A stretch of 64,000 bases of DNA. Origin: Nitrosococcus watsonii C-113 (GTDB taxonomy: Bacteria > Pseudomonadota > Gammaproteobacteria > Nitrosococcales > Nitrosococcaceae). Both the position numbers and the translations under genes were made by a program. Below are positions 47,717 through 56,475 of the stretch, piece by piece; position 1 is the stretch's first letter; the number at the start of each line of letters is the position of its first letter. The DNA lies in assembly GCF_000143085.1 (NCBI RefSeq), contig NC_014315.1, forward strand, positions 2,138,001 to 2,202,000, read 5' to 3'. The notes under the pieces were generated by a model. It was given only the letters and a program-made list of their open reading frames with translations. It was not told the DNA's origin and made no database searches.

Positions 47717-50169
47717 TCCACTTGGTGGGCCGCGAAGGGGGGCAACCCCTCAAGCCGGACGAAGTTCGCTGGCTGCTTGACACCTACGGCGACTTCGCCG
47801 AGCGGTTTCCATGGCTAGCGCCAGCACTGCACGCTTCCCCGCCGACACTAACCTACACGCAAATGGAAGCCTGGCTAGCCCTCTACCACCGCAAACGCTG
47901 CCATCTCTATCAACCCAGCACTTGGGATCAAAACCCGCTGCCCGCTGGCCATCTGCAGCAGCGCCATTGGGAATGGCTTAAAAAGCTGGGCGAACATCGG
48001 GGCACGTTCGATGATGGGCAGCACCTATGCCGCCGGGTGCTGCGGGATTTACACAATCTTTGGCCCGGCGAGATTCCCCAGCACTGTCCCCTCTCGCTCC
48101 CCTATGCTTCCCTAGGCACCCTGTTCAAGGGCCGGAAAGCCTTTCTCCAGCAGTTGCACACCAGCCTGACGAAAGCGACCGGCAAGGCGACCGCCGTAGT
48201 GGGCAAGACGGTGCATGGCTTGGGGGGCGTGGGCAAGACGCGGCTGGCGGTCGAATATGCCTGGCAGCACAGGGACGAATATTCGGCGGTGCTGTTCGTG
48301 ACGGCCGATTCTCCAACCAATCTGCAACGGAATCTGGCCGAGCTGAGCGGGCCGCTGGTGCTCAATCTGCCGGAGCGGGAATCGCCCGAGGAAGCGGTGC
48401 AGATGGCAGCGGCCCTGCGATGGCTCAACACCCACCCGGGCTGGTTGCTGATTCTGGATAACGTGGATACAGAAGAAGCCGCCAGTTACGCCGAGGACTT
48501 GCTCACCCGCTTGCAGGGCGGGCAGGTGCTGATCACCTCGCGGCTGGCGCGCTGGGGCGATCAGGTTGAGCCATTGGAACTGGACGTGCTGGAAGAAGAC
48601 GCCGCCGCCGCTTTGCTGCTGGAGCGGACCGCGCCCCAAAACGGCGGCCGGGGCCGGAAACCCCTGCCCGACGACGATCAACACGCGGTCGCCCTGGCCC
48701 GGGAGCTGGATGGCTTGGCGCTGGCGCTGGAGCAGGCGGGGGCCTACATCGCCGCCCAGCGCATTTCCCTGGCCGACTATCTGCGGCGCTGGCAGGCCCA
48801 CGACCAACAGGTGCAAACCTGGTATCGAGCGCGGGAGATGAAATACCCCCGCAGCGTCGCCGTTACCTGGCAAACGACCCTCGAGCAGCTCGGCCCAGGG
48901 GAGGTGGCGCTGCTGAATATATTGGCCTGGTTCGCCCCCGAGCCGATCCCTCTGTTCGCCCTCGGCCTGCCCTGCACGGCGGTGCATTTCGATCCAGAAG
49001 AAAATTTGCAGGACGCCAAAGTTGCTGAGAAAATCGCGGCCCTCTGGCGCGAGGCGGCGGCCAGGCTCTGGAATGCCGAGCCACCTGCCGGCAGCGCGGG
49101 CAACGGCGAGCGCGCAGACTCCCCGGCCCAGGCCGGCCAGGCCGCCCTCCGCGAGGCCCTGGCCACGTTAGCCGACTACTGCATGATTCGCTGGGAGGTG
49201 GCCGCCGACACCGTGACGGTCCACCGGGTTGTCCAGGAAATCCTCCGCAGCCGCCAGCCGCAGCCAACCTGTTGGCTGTCATTGGCTCTGAGGTTAGTCG
49301 GTGAGGCCCAACAATTGGCTGGACATCCACAGGATGTGCGCACCTGGCCGCGCTGGGAGCCGCTGCGCGCCCATATCGCCTTCGCCGCCACGGCAGCCGG
49401 CCAGAGCGACATTGCCGCGCCGACGGCGACGCTGCTGAACAATCTCGCGCAATTGCTCCATGCCAAAGCTCTGTTCACCGAGGCCGAGCCCCTCTGCCGC
49501 CGCGCCCTGGCCATCGAGGAGGCCGCCTATGGCCCCGACCATCCCACCGTTGCCACCGGCCTCAACAACCTGGCCGAGTTGCTTCGGGTCACTCACCGCC
49601 TGACCGAGGCCGAGCCCCTCTTCCGCCGCATGGCAGCAATTTATTACCGTTCCCAGCAAACGACGGGCCATGCCCATCCGCACATGCAACCGAGTTTGGA
49701 AAACTATCGTCATTTACTCCACGCATCGGGTGTTCCGCCAGATGACATCGAGCAGCGGCTGCAAACGGCAATGCAGACCCCAGGGCCGCTGGAACCCATC
49801 ACGCCAGAAATCGAGCGGCTGTTGGGACCAACCCAGCCGGTGCCGGCGGTGCTCGCGGCCCTGGACGAACCATACCGGCGGGAACACAAGCCGGCCGTTT
49901 GGTTCTTGCCGCTCACGGAGCCTATCGCGCCCCATCTGGAAGCGCTCCTTGGCCCCTCCCAAATCGGCCTACCCCTGGATCAGCCGGTGGCTTCCCACCT
50001 GGAAAAACTCCTCGGCCCGGCCCCGTCAACGCAGGACGTGCTCAACGCCCTGGACCGGCAATATCGCGAGCAGGGAAAACCCCCGGTCTGGTTCCTGCCA
50101 CTGGGGGAGCCTATTTCCCCTCACCTCCATGAACTGTTAGGGCCAATCAAGGAAACAAAGCAGGCATAG
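47590..50169 (+). CDS. STAND ATPase: truncated DUF4062-like domain, NB-ARC, two TPRs and a 21-residue modular repeat
   Basis: 859 residues if started at ATG 47590; the open frame extends to 47455 but that part is the shadow of the preceding gene. Residues ~1-115 look like a DUF4062-type effector domain lacking its usual N-terminal strand (VKVQEQADLVQGGGKLLQTL, NAVIHLVG, LTYTQMEAWLALY). NB-ARC follows: P-loop VHGLGGVGKTRLA (~206-218), Walker B WLLILDNVD (~286), VLITSRLARW (~313), then GLALALEQAGAYI. A helical region leads to two TPRs (LLNNLAQLLHAKALFTEAEP and GLNNLAELLRVTHRLTEAEP), where relatives usually have many. The end is six 21-residue modules. Such NLR-like proteins sense phage or stress through their repeats and trigger the N-terminal effector. 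The missing N-terminus makes activity doubtful. Visibly GC-richer than its surroundings, suggesting transfer. Confidence 0.7.
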   Translation: MAAVTRHPLPQVKVQEQADLVQGGGKLLQTLDSYIHDHCNAVIHLVGREGGQPLKPDEVRWLLDTYGDFAERFPWLAPALHASPPTLTYTQMEAWLALYHRKRCHLYQPSTWDQNPLPAGHLQQRHWEWLKKLGEHRGTFDDGQHLCRRVLRDLHNLWPGEIPQHCPLSLPYASLGTLFKGRKAFLQQLHTSLTKATGKATAVVGKTVHGLGGVGKTRLAVEYAWQHRDEYSAVLFVTADSPTNLQRNLAELSGPLVLNLPERESPEEAVQMAAALRWLNTHPGWLLILDNVDTEEAASYAEDLLTRLQGGQVLITSRLARWGDQVEPLELDVLEEDAAAALLLERTAPQNGGRGRKPLPDDDQHAVALARELDGLALALEQAGAYIAAQRISLADYLRRWQAHDQQVQTWYRAREMKYPRSVAVTWQTTLEQLGPGEVALLNILAWFAPEPIPLFALGLPCTAVHFDPEENLQDAKVAEKIAALWREAAARLWNAEPPAGSAGNGERADSPAQAGQAALREALATLADYCMIRWEVAADTVTVHRVVQEILRSRQPQPTCWLSLALRLVGEAQQLAGHPQDVRTWPRWEPLRAHIAFAATAAGQSDIAAPTATLLNNLAQLLHAKALFTEAEPLCRRALAIEEAAYGPDHPTVATGLNNLAELLRVTHRLTEAEPLFRRMAAIYYRSQQTTGHAHPHMQPSLENYRHLLHASGVPPDDIEQRLQTAMQTPGPLEPITPEIERLLGPTQPVPAVLAALDEPYRREHKPAVWFLPLTEPIAPHLEALLGPSQIGLPLDQPVASHLEKLLGPAPSTQDVLNALDRQYREQGKPPVWFLPLGEPISPHLHELLGPIKETKQA
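49768..50145 (+). repeat. Six 21-codon modules (A-B-A-A-B-A) at the C-terminus of the STAND protein
   Basis: The tetrapeptide LLGP ends modules at 49830, 49956, 50019 and 50145, spaced exactly 126, 63 and 126 bases. Module A (21 residues, four copies) has the core EPI-xP-xLE-xLLGP (EPITPEIERLLGP, EPIAPHLEALLGP, QPVASHLEKLLGP, EPISPHLHELLGP). Module B (two copies) has VLAALDEPYRREHKP and VLNALDRQYREQGKP. The two B-A pairs share the junction VWFLPL. The DNA has diverged more than the protein, so the array is under protein-level constraint or old. Confidence 0.85.
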
Positions 50170-50247
50170 GATCGCCGGGCCGGGCGAGGTGATGGGGCAG
50201 CATTGTGGCGCTCCAACTCACCACGAAAAACTTGCTGATGCTCAAGT

Positions 50248-51474
50248 CTAATCGTCGAGTAAATCGATTTCCCTACGGGGATAACCCCCTATGATGCGAT
50301 CCTTGTGTTCGGGGCGTAGCAGTTCAATGGAGAGAGCGAGAATGAGCTCGCTCGCCCATCGCCGCCGCTGCCGAACCGGCACCAGATAACGGATGGTGCA
50401 ATTGGTCCATGCCTCTGCCAAGGAGAGATACACCTGCGGCTCGGCTTCCACATCGAACGCTAGCCGCTCGCGCTCTAACAAGCGCCGATACTCGGCGATA
50501 GGTTGACGCATCATCGGTCCAACCACTTCTCCGGCAACGCGCCGAAAGATCTCGACGGTGTAGGCGAGATCGCTTTCATTAGCAAGCCCGTATACTACTT
50601 CATCCCACACATAGGGAAAGTCCCGGCTGTAATTGATAATATTGGAGCGGAGAATTTCCCAATTCGGAAAGGTAATAAAAGCTCCCGTGGGTTGCGCGCC
50701 CGCCACGTGCTTGCCAGAGCCGCCTGCTTCCCAAACCGTCGTTGTCAAAATGTCAATGCGGTATACATCGCCAAAAACCTCGCCCACTGCGATACGGTCC
50801 CCAGGCCGATAATAGTCTCGCAAGGCATTAAGCACCCAGCCAGTAAAGCTTTCGATGGGCGTTTGCAGCGCCCATGAGAGCGCCAGCCCAGCCAAGCCCA
50901 CCGATCCCACCAGCGCCCGCGCATCACCCGCAATAACACTGAGACCCGCCCCAATGGCCACTAAAAAGAGCGTGATGCGCGCCAATGCGGCAATTGCCTC
51001 ACTTCTTTCCCATCCCCGCAACAACCTGTGAGTAAGCGCTCGCAAGGCTTTTCCTAACAACCAGGCTGCCACCAGAAAGAGCAGGGCAATTAGAATTTTT
51101 GGCAGCAACCCATAAAAACCGCTTAGCAGATCGCGGATAGTTGTGGTCGCTTCCTCCAACGATGCCTCGGGATCGGCCTTGATGGGCTGTTTAACCGCAG
51201 GGCCATCAAGCGCGGAAATCACCGTGGTATTATTCGGCTCTTGGCCCGCCGTTTCATCTATACCGCCAAACAACAGTAGCAGCGCCGCGGTCAATGCCAC
51301 AGCTAAAGCCGTTCCTTGCCGAAATTTTTGCAGCCTGGATCGCGCACCGCGCTCATAGGCGCGGACACCCGCCTCTCGGCGCGGCAGATGCGCCCCTTTT
51401 CGCGACGCCGACGACCTCACTCGAGCCCGGTTTCTAATTGACTTGACTAGCCTCTTTCTCAGGCGGGAAGGCAC
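50248..51474 (-). CDS. MscS-family mechanosensitive channel
   Basis: 408 residues. A basic N-terminal tail (about 1-50) precedes one hydrophobic segment (about 54-72), a periplasmic loop, and then three helices at ~120-215. The pore-lining helix carries GSVGLAGLALSWALQTPIE followed by FTGWVLNALRDYYRPGDRI, the classical MscS TM3-beta-domain transition. The cytoplasmic vestibule domain has NWEILRSNIINYSRD and ends about residue 400. It would release solutes on hypo-osmotic shock, fitting the neighbouring ectoine genes. The first ATG may be too far upstream; the Arg-rich start is unusual. Separate transcription unit. Confidence 0.85.
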   Translation of the reverse strand: MPSRLRKRLVKSIRNRARVRSSASRKGAHLPRREAGVRAYERGARSRLQKFRQGTALAVALTAALLLLFGGIDETAGQEPNNTTVISALDGPAVKQPIKADPEASLEEATTTIRDLLSGFYGLLPKILIALLFLVAAWLLGKALRALTHRLLRGWERSEAIAALARITLFLVAIGAGLSVIAGDARALVGSVGLAGLALSWALQTPIESFTGWVLNALRDYYRPGDRIAVGEVFGDVYRIDILTTTVWEAGGSGKHVAGAQPTGAFITFPNWEILRSNIINYSRDFPYVWDEVVYGLANESDLAYTVEIFRRVAGEVVGPMMRQPIAEYRRLLERERLAFDVEAEPQVYLSLAEAWTNCTIRYLVPVRQRRRWASELILALSIELLRPEHKDRIIGGYPRREIDLLDD

Positions 51475-51650
51475 AGCTTATTCCTTATGTTTCACCTTGC
51501 TTAAGACTAGCAACTCGCTGCTATAAAACAAGTGCGCTTTAAGCGCCGGTGCTTACTAGCTAGCCATTTAAGAATGCCAGGAAAGCATTATAAAAAAAGG
51601 ACGCCTTGTTAGAAAAAATGTCAGCTAGTGGCTGTCCCCCCACACCTTCC

Positions 51651-53093
51651 CTAAGCAGCCCCCACCGAAAGGGAAGCGGACGGGGAGTAGCTTTCGATAA
51701 GGTGTTCATGGAGATGGATGATGGCTTGTTCATAATCCTTTTCATCCACCACAAACTGCATATCCACCTGCCGCATGGATTGATGCAGCGCCAGAATATT
51801 GATGTCTGCCTTGGCCAAAGCGCTGACGGCATTGGACAAGAGCCCCGGTACCTGCATATTAGAGCCGATAGCGGAAACCAGAGCCACCTTACGCACCACC
51901 ACCGTGGCCGAAGGGAAAGTTTCTTCCATGGCGCGGGTCACCCGTTTGATGGCTTTTAAGGAGCTAGCCACGAAATGGGTAATGGTATTGGCGTTAGTGT
52001 CCTTGGCTACGATTTTGAGCTTGAACCGCTCCAGCAGGGCCAGCAATTGCGCGTCATAGCCTGAGCTTCCCACCATATCCTGCTCAAAGAACTCAATGGC
52101 GAACACTCCCTTACGACCAGCAATGATTTCCACGCAGGGCGCATCACTCTTATAGTCACCATCAATGAGGGTGCCAGCATGATCTGGATCGAAGGCATTT
52201 TTAACTCGGAGGGGAATATGGCACTGCCGCAGACCCTTGGCCGCTTTTGGGTGAATCGCTTCCATACCCAGATTGGAAAGCTGATCGGCAACATCATAAT
52301 TGGTACGACCGATGGGCTCCACTCTGTCCTTGTCCACCACCTTCGGATCGGCGCTGGAGAGATGGTATTCCTTATGGATGATGGCTTCCCGGGCCTCGGT
52401 CAGTACCGCGATTTTGGAAAAGGTAATCTCTGAATAGCCCCGATCATAGATCATCATGGTGCCTTCCTTGCAGCGCGGGTAGCCGGTGACGATGGGCAGT
52501 TCCCGCGCCAGGTCGAGGGAGCTGAAAGCTTGCTGGATGCGCTCCTCAAGGGTTAAATTATCTAACTCCCGCCAGCCGGTCAGATCGATAAAATGGGCAT
52601 TGACCCCGTGCTGTTGCAATAATAGCGCGGTATTGAAGGCACTATGGGCTTCCCCGATAGCAGCCAGCATTTCCCGGACGGTGATGAGGTGTTCATCTAG
52701 CTGGAAATGACCGTAGGAGCACAGTCGGTGCAAGTCAATCAGGCAAGAGCGGACGCCCTCAATGCGCTCCCTTACAAACTGATCGGCTTTTTGGCAACTG
52801 AGATCATCTTCGAAGATTTCCATGTTGATCTCACACATCCGCTCACCTACCTTATTCAGCAAGTCGCCCCAGGCCCAATCCGACTCGGCGCCAGCATAAA
52901 GCGCATATACACCCGAAGCGCCGGATTTTTTATGTTCGAGCAACATATCAGTGATGCCACCGTAAGCGGATACCACAAAGATTCGATTATAGAGTTCCTG
53001 CTCCTTGCGTTTACCCATCAGGATATTATCCAGTACTTCTTGAGCGCGGGACATGGAAGTGCCGCCAATTTTTTCTACTGTATGTCCATTCAT
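51651..53093 (-). CDS. ask: Aspartate kinase, ectoine-type (Ask_Ect)
   Basis: 480 residues. The N-terminal VEKIGGTSMSRAQEVLDNIL is the aspartokinase K-x-GGTS substrate loop in the divergent form seen in Ask_Ect; the catalytic domain continues with SGASGVYALYAGAESDW and YDRGYSEITFSKIAVL. The C-terminal part has two ACT regions (VEIIAGRKGVFAIEFFEQDM region and VALVSAIGSNMQVPGLLSNA region). Ask_Ect enzymes supply aspartyl phosphate for ectoine and escape lysine/threonine feedback. Located 60 bp downstream of ectC on the same strand, the standard end of an ectABC-ask operon. Confidence 0.92.
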   Translation of the reverse strand: MNGHTVEKIGGTSMSRAQEVLDNILMGKRKEQELYNRIFVVSAYGGITDMLLEHKKSGASGVYALYAGAESDWAWGDLLNKVGERMCEINMEIFEDDLSCQKADQFVRERIEGVRSCLIDLHRLCSYGHFQLDEHLITVREMLAAIGEAHSAFNTALLLQQHGVNAHFIDLTGWRELDNLTLEERIQQAFSSLDLARELPIVTGYPRCKEGTMMIYDRGYSEITFSKIAVLTEAREAIIHKEYHLSSADPKVVDKDRVEPIGRTNYDVADQLSNLGMEAIHPKAAKGLRQCHIPLRVKNAFDPDHAGTLIDGDYKSDAPCVEIIAGRKGVFAIEFFEQDMVGSSGYDAQLLALLERFKLKIVAKDTNANTITHFVASSLKAIKRVTRAMEETFPSATVVVRKVALVSAIGSNMQVPGLLSNAVSALAKADINILALHQSMRQVDMQFVVDEKDYEQAIIHLHEHLIESYSPSASLSVGAA

Positions 53094-53153
53094 ATATCAA
53101 TCATTGTGTCGGTTGCGGAAGGAAATAGCGCCAAAACAGTACGGAGTTGCCCC

Positions 53154-53555
53154 TTAGTCGGCAGTTACGGCCTCGGCTTCAAGAGGATAAGCGCCGGAAG
53201 AATCGTGGACTTCTTTGCCGGTCAGCGGCGGATTAAATACGCAGGCCATCTGCATTTCGGTTTTAGCCCGCAGAATATGCTGATCATTTTGGTCGAGAAT
53301 GTAAATGACGCCTGGCCGGATAGGGTAGATTTTGCCATCGGCCAAGGTTTCCACTTCCCCCTCGCCGGAAAGACAGTAGACCGACTCCAAATGATGCTTA
53401 TACTCCATGGGGAGTTCGGCGCCTTTGTAAATGGTAGTGATATGAAAGGAGAAACCCATGTTATCGCTCTTGAGCAACAGTCGCACACTCTCCCACTGGC
53501 TTGCTACTACCCGCCGGTCTGTTTCCTTGGCTTTGTTATAGTCTCTGACGATCAT
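53154..53555 (-). CDS. ectC: L-ectoine synthase EctC
   Basis: 133 residues, normal for EctC, a cupin-fold enzyme. It begins [17 protein letters not shown]. The core has [36 protein letters not shown] and [17 protein letters not shown], holding the iron-binding and substrate residues (Glu of LESVYC, Tyr, His of DQH). EctC cyclises N-gamma-acetyl-diaminobutyrate to the compatible solute ectoine. In other bacteria ectA and ectB come before it; here the gene is the first after the ectR regulatory region, so its substrate must be made by genes elsewhere or taken from another route. ask follows in the same direction. Confidence 0.96.
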   Translation of the reverse strand: MIVRDYNKAKETDRRVVASQWESVRLLLKSDNMGFSFHITTIYKGAELPMEYKHHLESVYCLSGEGEVETLADGKIYPIRPGVIYILDQNDQHILRAKTEMQMACVFNPPLTGKEVHDSSGAYPLEAEAVTAD

Positions 53556-53612
53556 TCATTGCACCTCGCAAATTATGGCGGGTATCCAGCCTGCCCCTGA
53601 TTCATAGAAAAT

Positions 53613-53630
53613 TATTTAGTGTACTAAATA
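53613..53630. promoter_or_regulatory. Palindromic operator candidate for the MarR/EctR regulator
   Basis: TATTTAG-TGTA-CTAAATA, seven-base perfect arms around four bases, lies in the 152-bp gap between divergent ectC and ectR, 58 bp upstream of ectC and 78 bp upstream of ectR. An AT-rich palindrome of this size is the normal MarR-family binding site, and EctR proteins bind in this position in halophilic methylotrophs. A second, weaker inverted repeat (GGGT-TAATT-ACCC) lies nearby. Confidence 0.6.
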
Positions 53631-53707
53631 TATTTTTCTTTGTAAAATGGACTAATTTGGGTTAATTACCCTATTTAACGGTAATAAATAGCTTCGTATT
53701 ATAAACG

Positions 53708-54229
53708 ATGAAAGATACTAACGAAGTCCTGGTGGCGCTGCGGCGGATCATCCGGGCTACTGCTCTTCACTCCAAACAACTCAACAAGGTTTCGGGCCTG
53801 ACGGCGCCCCAACTCTTGATTATGCAAACCATCCGCCGGGTGGGAGAAATGACGATTGGTGTCCTCGCCAGGGAAGTCAGTCTCAGCCAAGCCACGGTCA
53901 CCACCATTTTGGATCGTTTGGAAAAGCGGGGCTTGATCCACCGTCAGCGGGGCGAGACTGATAAGCGTAAAGTCTACGTCCAACTGACAGCAAGCGGTGA
54001 GAAACTCATTCAGAATTCACCTGCGCTGTTACAAACCAGTTTTATCAGGCAATTCGAAGGCTTGCAGGATTGGGAACAAAATCTCATCATTTCGGCCTTG
54101 CAGCGGGTCGCCGAGATGATGAACGCTACCGATATAGCGGCTTCCTCTTATCTGGAAGTGGACGAATTAGGTGATCTTCCGCTTCTGGAGACGCCTCGGC
54201 TCCCCACCAAGCAGCAGACTATCCGCTGA
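53708..54229 (+). CDS. ectR: MarR-family transcription regulator EctR
   Basis: 173 residues. The winged helix-turn-helix spans about 30-105: LTAPQLLIMQTIRRVGEMTI, LAREVSLSQATVTTILDRLEKRGL (shown in part), then the wing RGETDKRKVYVQLTASG. N- and C-terminal helices form the dimer. Length and tail match EctR, the repressor of ectoine genes, and it is divergent from ectC with an AT-rich palindrome in between. It presumably represses ectC-ask at low salinity and itself too. trmB follows after 35 bp, but is functionally unrelated. Confidence 0.85.
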   Translation: MKDTNEVLVALRRIIRATALHSKQLNKVSGLTAPQLLIMQTIRRVGEMTIGVLAREVSLSQATVTTILDRLEKRGLIHRQRGETDKRKVYVQLTASGEKLIQNSPALLQTSFIRQFEGLQDWEQNLIISALQRVAEMMNATDIAASSYLEVDELGDLPLLETPRLPTKQQTIR

Positions 54230-54264
54230 TAAGGTTAATAATCCCGACTTTATTTTACTCTCCC

Positions 54265-54975
54265 ATGGCAAATTCAATAACACTGGAAGAACGGGGGGAA
54301 TCTTTTCAACCCCGCCCAATCACAAGCTTTGCGCGCCGTGAAGGCCGTATGACCCCAGCCCAGAAAAAAGCCTTGGAACACTTATGGCCCCGTTACAGCA
54401 TAGATTTGGGGACCGGTCCCCTGAATTTAGCAGCCATCTTCAACCGACAGGCGGAGCGAATCCTGGAAATCGGGTTTGGCAATGGAGAATCTTTACTCCA
54501 GCAGGCCCGTGCCGCGCCCGAGCGTGATTTTCTAGGGATTGAGGTTTATCGTCCTGGAATAGGTCATCTGCTGCTGCGCCTTAAAGCCGAAGGGCTGGAA
54601 AATATCCGGGTTATCCACGGTGATGCCTGGGAGGTACTCCAACGCGCTCTTCCCAACCCATCATTGGACGGCGTTCAAATCTTCTTTCCCGACCCCTGGC
54701 CCAAGAAGCGTCATCACAAGCGAAGGTTGATTCAACCCTCTTTTGTGGATCTACTGGAATGTAAAATTAAGCCTGGCGGCTGGCTCCATCTCGCCACCGA
54801 TTGGCAAGACTATGCCGAACAGATAAAAGCAGTGCTAAACCAGCACGCCGGTTTTAATCCACTTGCAAACGAAGGCCAGTCTACCCAAAGGCCCTGTACC
54901 AAGTTTGAAGCCCGAGGCCAGCAACAAGGGCATGGGGTATGGGATTTAAGATTTAAGCGTTCCGTAGATTCCTAA
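54265..54975 (+). CDS. trmB: tRNA (guanine46-N7)-methyltransferase TrmB
   Basis: 236 residues. The SAM-binding motif is ILEIGFGNGESLLQQA (about 70-85), then FLGIEVYRPGIGHLL and VQIFFPDPWPKKRHHKRRLI (about 140-159), with the conserved DPWPKKRHxKRR that is diagnostic. LHLATDWQDYAEQ follows. It makes m7G46 in tRNA variable loops, in the cytoplasm. About 50 N-terminal residues precede the domain, as usual in proteobacteria. Confidence 0.96.
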   Translation: MANSITLEERGESFQPRPITSFARREGRMTPAQKKALEHLWPRYSIDLGTGPLNLAAIFNRQAERILEIGFGNGESLLQQARAAPERDFLGIEVYRPGIGHLLLRLKAEGLENIRVIHGDAWEVLQRALPNPSLDGVQIFFPDPWPKKRHHKRRLIQPSFVDLLECKIKPGGWLHLATDWQDYAEQIKAVLNQHAGFNPLANEGQSTQRPCTKFEARGQQQGHGVWDLRFKRSVDS

Positions 54976-55062
54976 TTGATATTAATTGAAAGAACCTTCT
55001 CGCCTCGCTGCCTAGAAACCTACTATATTTAATAAATAAAGTTGCCAGCGAGGAATTCCCCG

Positions 55063-56436
55063 ATGAATTCTCGAATCTTATGCCTGATCTTGCCCATGCT
55101 CGCCACGCTGCCGGCTTGTACCTCGTTTTCTCACACCAACATTAAACAAGCCGAGCCCGCGGCCACGCCCGTTATCACTAAAGCGACCTTTAATGTGAAT
55201 CCCAGCCGCGGCCGGAATGACACCCTCATGATATTGGCCTTTTCCGGAGGCGGCAGCCGGGCCGCTTATTGGGCCGCTAGCGTGATGTTTAAGCTGCAAC
55301 AAGTATTTGCCTCCGAAGGCATTGATATGCTTGCCGAAGTCGATGCAATTTCCTCTGTCTCGGGCGGTTCCCTGCCCGCTGCTTATTACGCCATCTCCAC
55401 CGACCCTAACGACGACGGGCCACCATTGCATGGCCGGCTATGGGAGGAGAAAACCGTTAAGGATTTAATGACCAGGAACTATATTAGCCGTTGGGTTGGC
55501 AATTGGTTCTGGCCGGTAAATATTGGAAAATTTTGGTTCACCGCCTACGATCGCACCGACATCATGGCGCAAATATTCGCCGATAACCTCTACGATACGC
55601 TGCCGGTTGGGCGCGATCTCAAAATCCGGGATCTAAATCCAGCCCGACCCTATCTGATCCTCAACGCGACCGACGGCACCCAGGAAGAATTTGGCTCCCC
55701 CTTTACCTTCACCGCCGAGGATTTTGAACGGATTCAATCCGATATCAATGACTACACTCTGGCCCGAGCGGTCATGGGGAGCGCCACCTTCCCCGCTGTT
55801 TTCAACTACATGACTCTCAAAGACTATAAAAAGAGCAGCGAAAATGACAAGGATCAGTTCAAGCACGTTTTTGACGGTGGCAACGCCGATAATCTAGGAC
55901 TGAGAAGCGTCAAAAAGATTCTGTCCACGCTGGAGAAAAAAGGTACTCAATACGACAAACTCATCGTCATCTTGGTCGATGCCTACGCCAGGAGCGGAGG
56001 GGTCAGCAAGGACAGCGCCGATACCCGTAAGTTTTTTGACTTTATCGTTGATAGGAATTTCATCGATGCAACTGACAGCCTGCTGACGGGAAACCGGGCA
56101 CAGACCCTGGATAGTTTCTGCGGTTTTTTAAGAAATCACCCCCTCAAGGTCCTCGGAAAAAACCACTTCATTTTCTATCCTATCCAGTTTGAAGATGTGA
56201 ACGATAACCGATTGCGGCAAAATCTGAGCAGGATTAGAACCAATTTTAAAATCAGCGAGGAAGATGCGGGCTACATCGACGAAGCCGCAGATCAGCTATT
56301 GACTCCAGCGAACAGATGCCTGCTGGCGATTAAAAGCTTATTAAAAGGGAAGACACATGATCTTGATCCCTTCTGCCATTATGAAGCACGGCCAATAATC
56401 TCATCTGAAGTTTGCTCAGAGGACAATGAGTTGTGA
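55063..56436 (+). CDS. Patatin-like phospholipase, putative lipoprotein
   Basis: 457 residues from the ATG at 55063. The signal peptide ends in a lipobox LPAC (MNSRILCLILPMLATLPAC), so it should be membrane-anchored and periplasm-facing. The patatin fold has the oxyanion loop FSGGGSRAAYW (about 68-78), the nucleophile elbow SSVSGGSLPAAYY (Ser in VSGGS, about 103-107) and the catalytic Asp in FDGGNADNLGLRS (about 277). All three active-site elements are intact. Patatin-like lipases cleave acyl chains from phospholipids. The next gene, 39 bp on, is a second lipobox protein with a PLA2-like active site. Confidence 0.85.
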   Translation: MNSRILCLILPMLATLPACTSFSHTNIKQAEPAATPVITKATFNVNPSRGRNDTLMILAFSGGGSRAAYWAASVMFKLQQVFASEGIDMLAEVDAISSVSGGSLPAAYYAISTDPNDDGPPLHGRLWEEKTVKDLMTRNYISRWVGNWFWPVNIGKFWFTAYDRTDIMAQIFADNLYDTLPVGRDLKIRDLNPARPYLILNATDGTQEEFGSPFTFTAEDFERIQSDINDYTLARAVMGSATFPAVFNYMTLKDYKKSSENDKDQFKHVFDGGNADNLGLRSVKKILSTLEKKGTQYDKLIVILVDAYARSGGVSKDSADTRKFFDFIVDRNFIDATDSLLTGNRAQTLDSFCGFLRNHPLKVLGKNHFIFYPIQFEDVNDNRLRQNLSRIRTNFKISEEDAGYIDEAADQLLTPANRCLLAIKSLLKGKTHDLDPFCHYEARPIISSEVCSEDNEL

Positions 56437-56475
56437 TGAGGTTCTCTTGCAGGTTATACGATTCTGGAGCGGGGA

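Noticed and set aside
48112-48987. 291-codon ORF antisense to the NB-ARC gene
   Set aside because: Long only because the region is GC-rich; the plus-strand frame has all NB-ARC motifs.
52707-53600. 297-codon ORF antisense to ask and ectC
   Set aside because: It spans two unrelated real genes and their intergenic gap; a shadow ORF.
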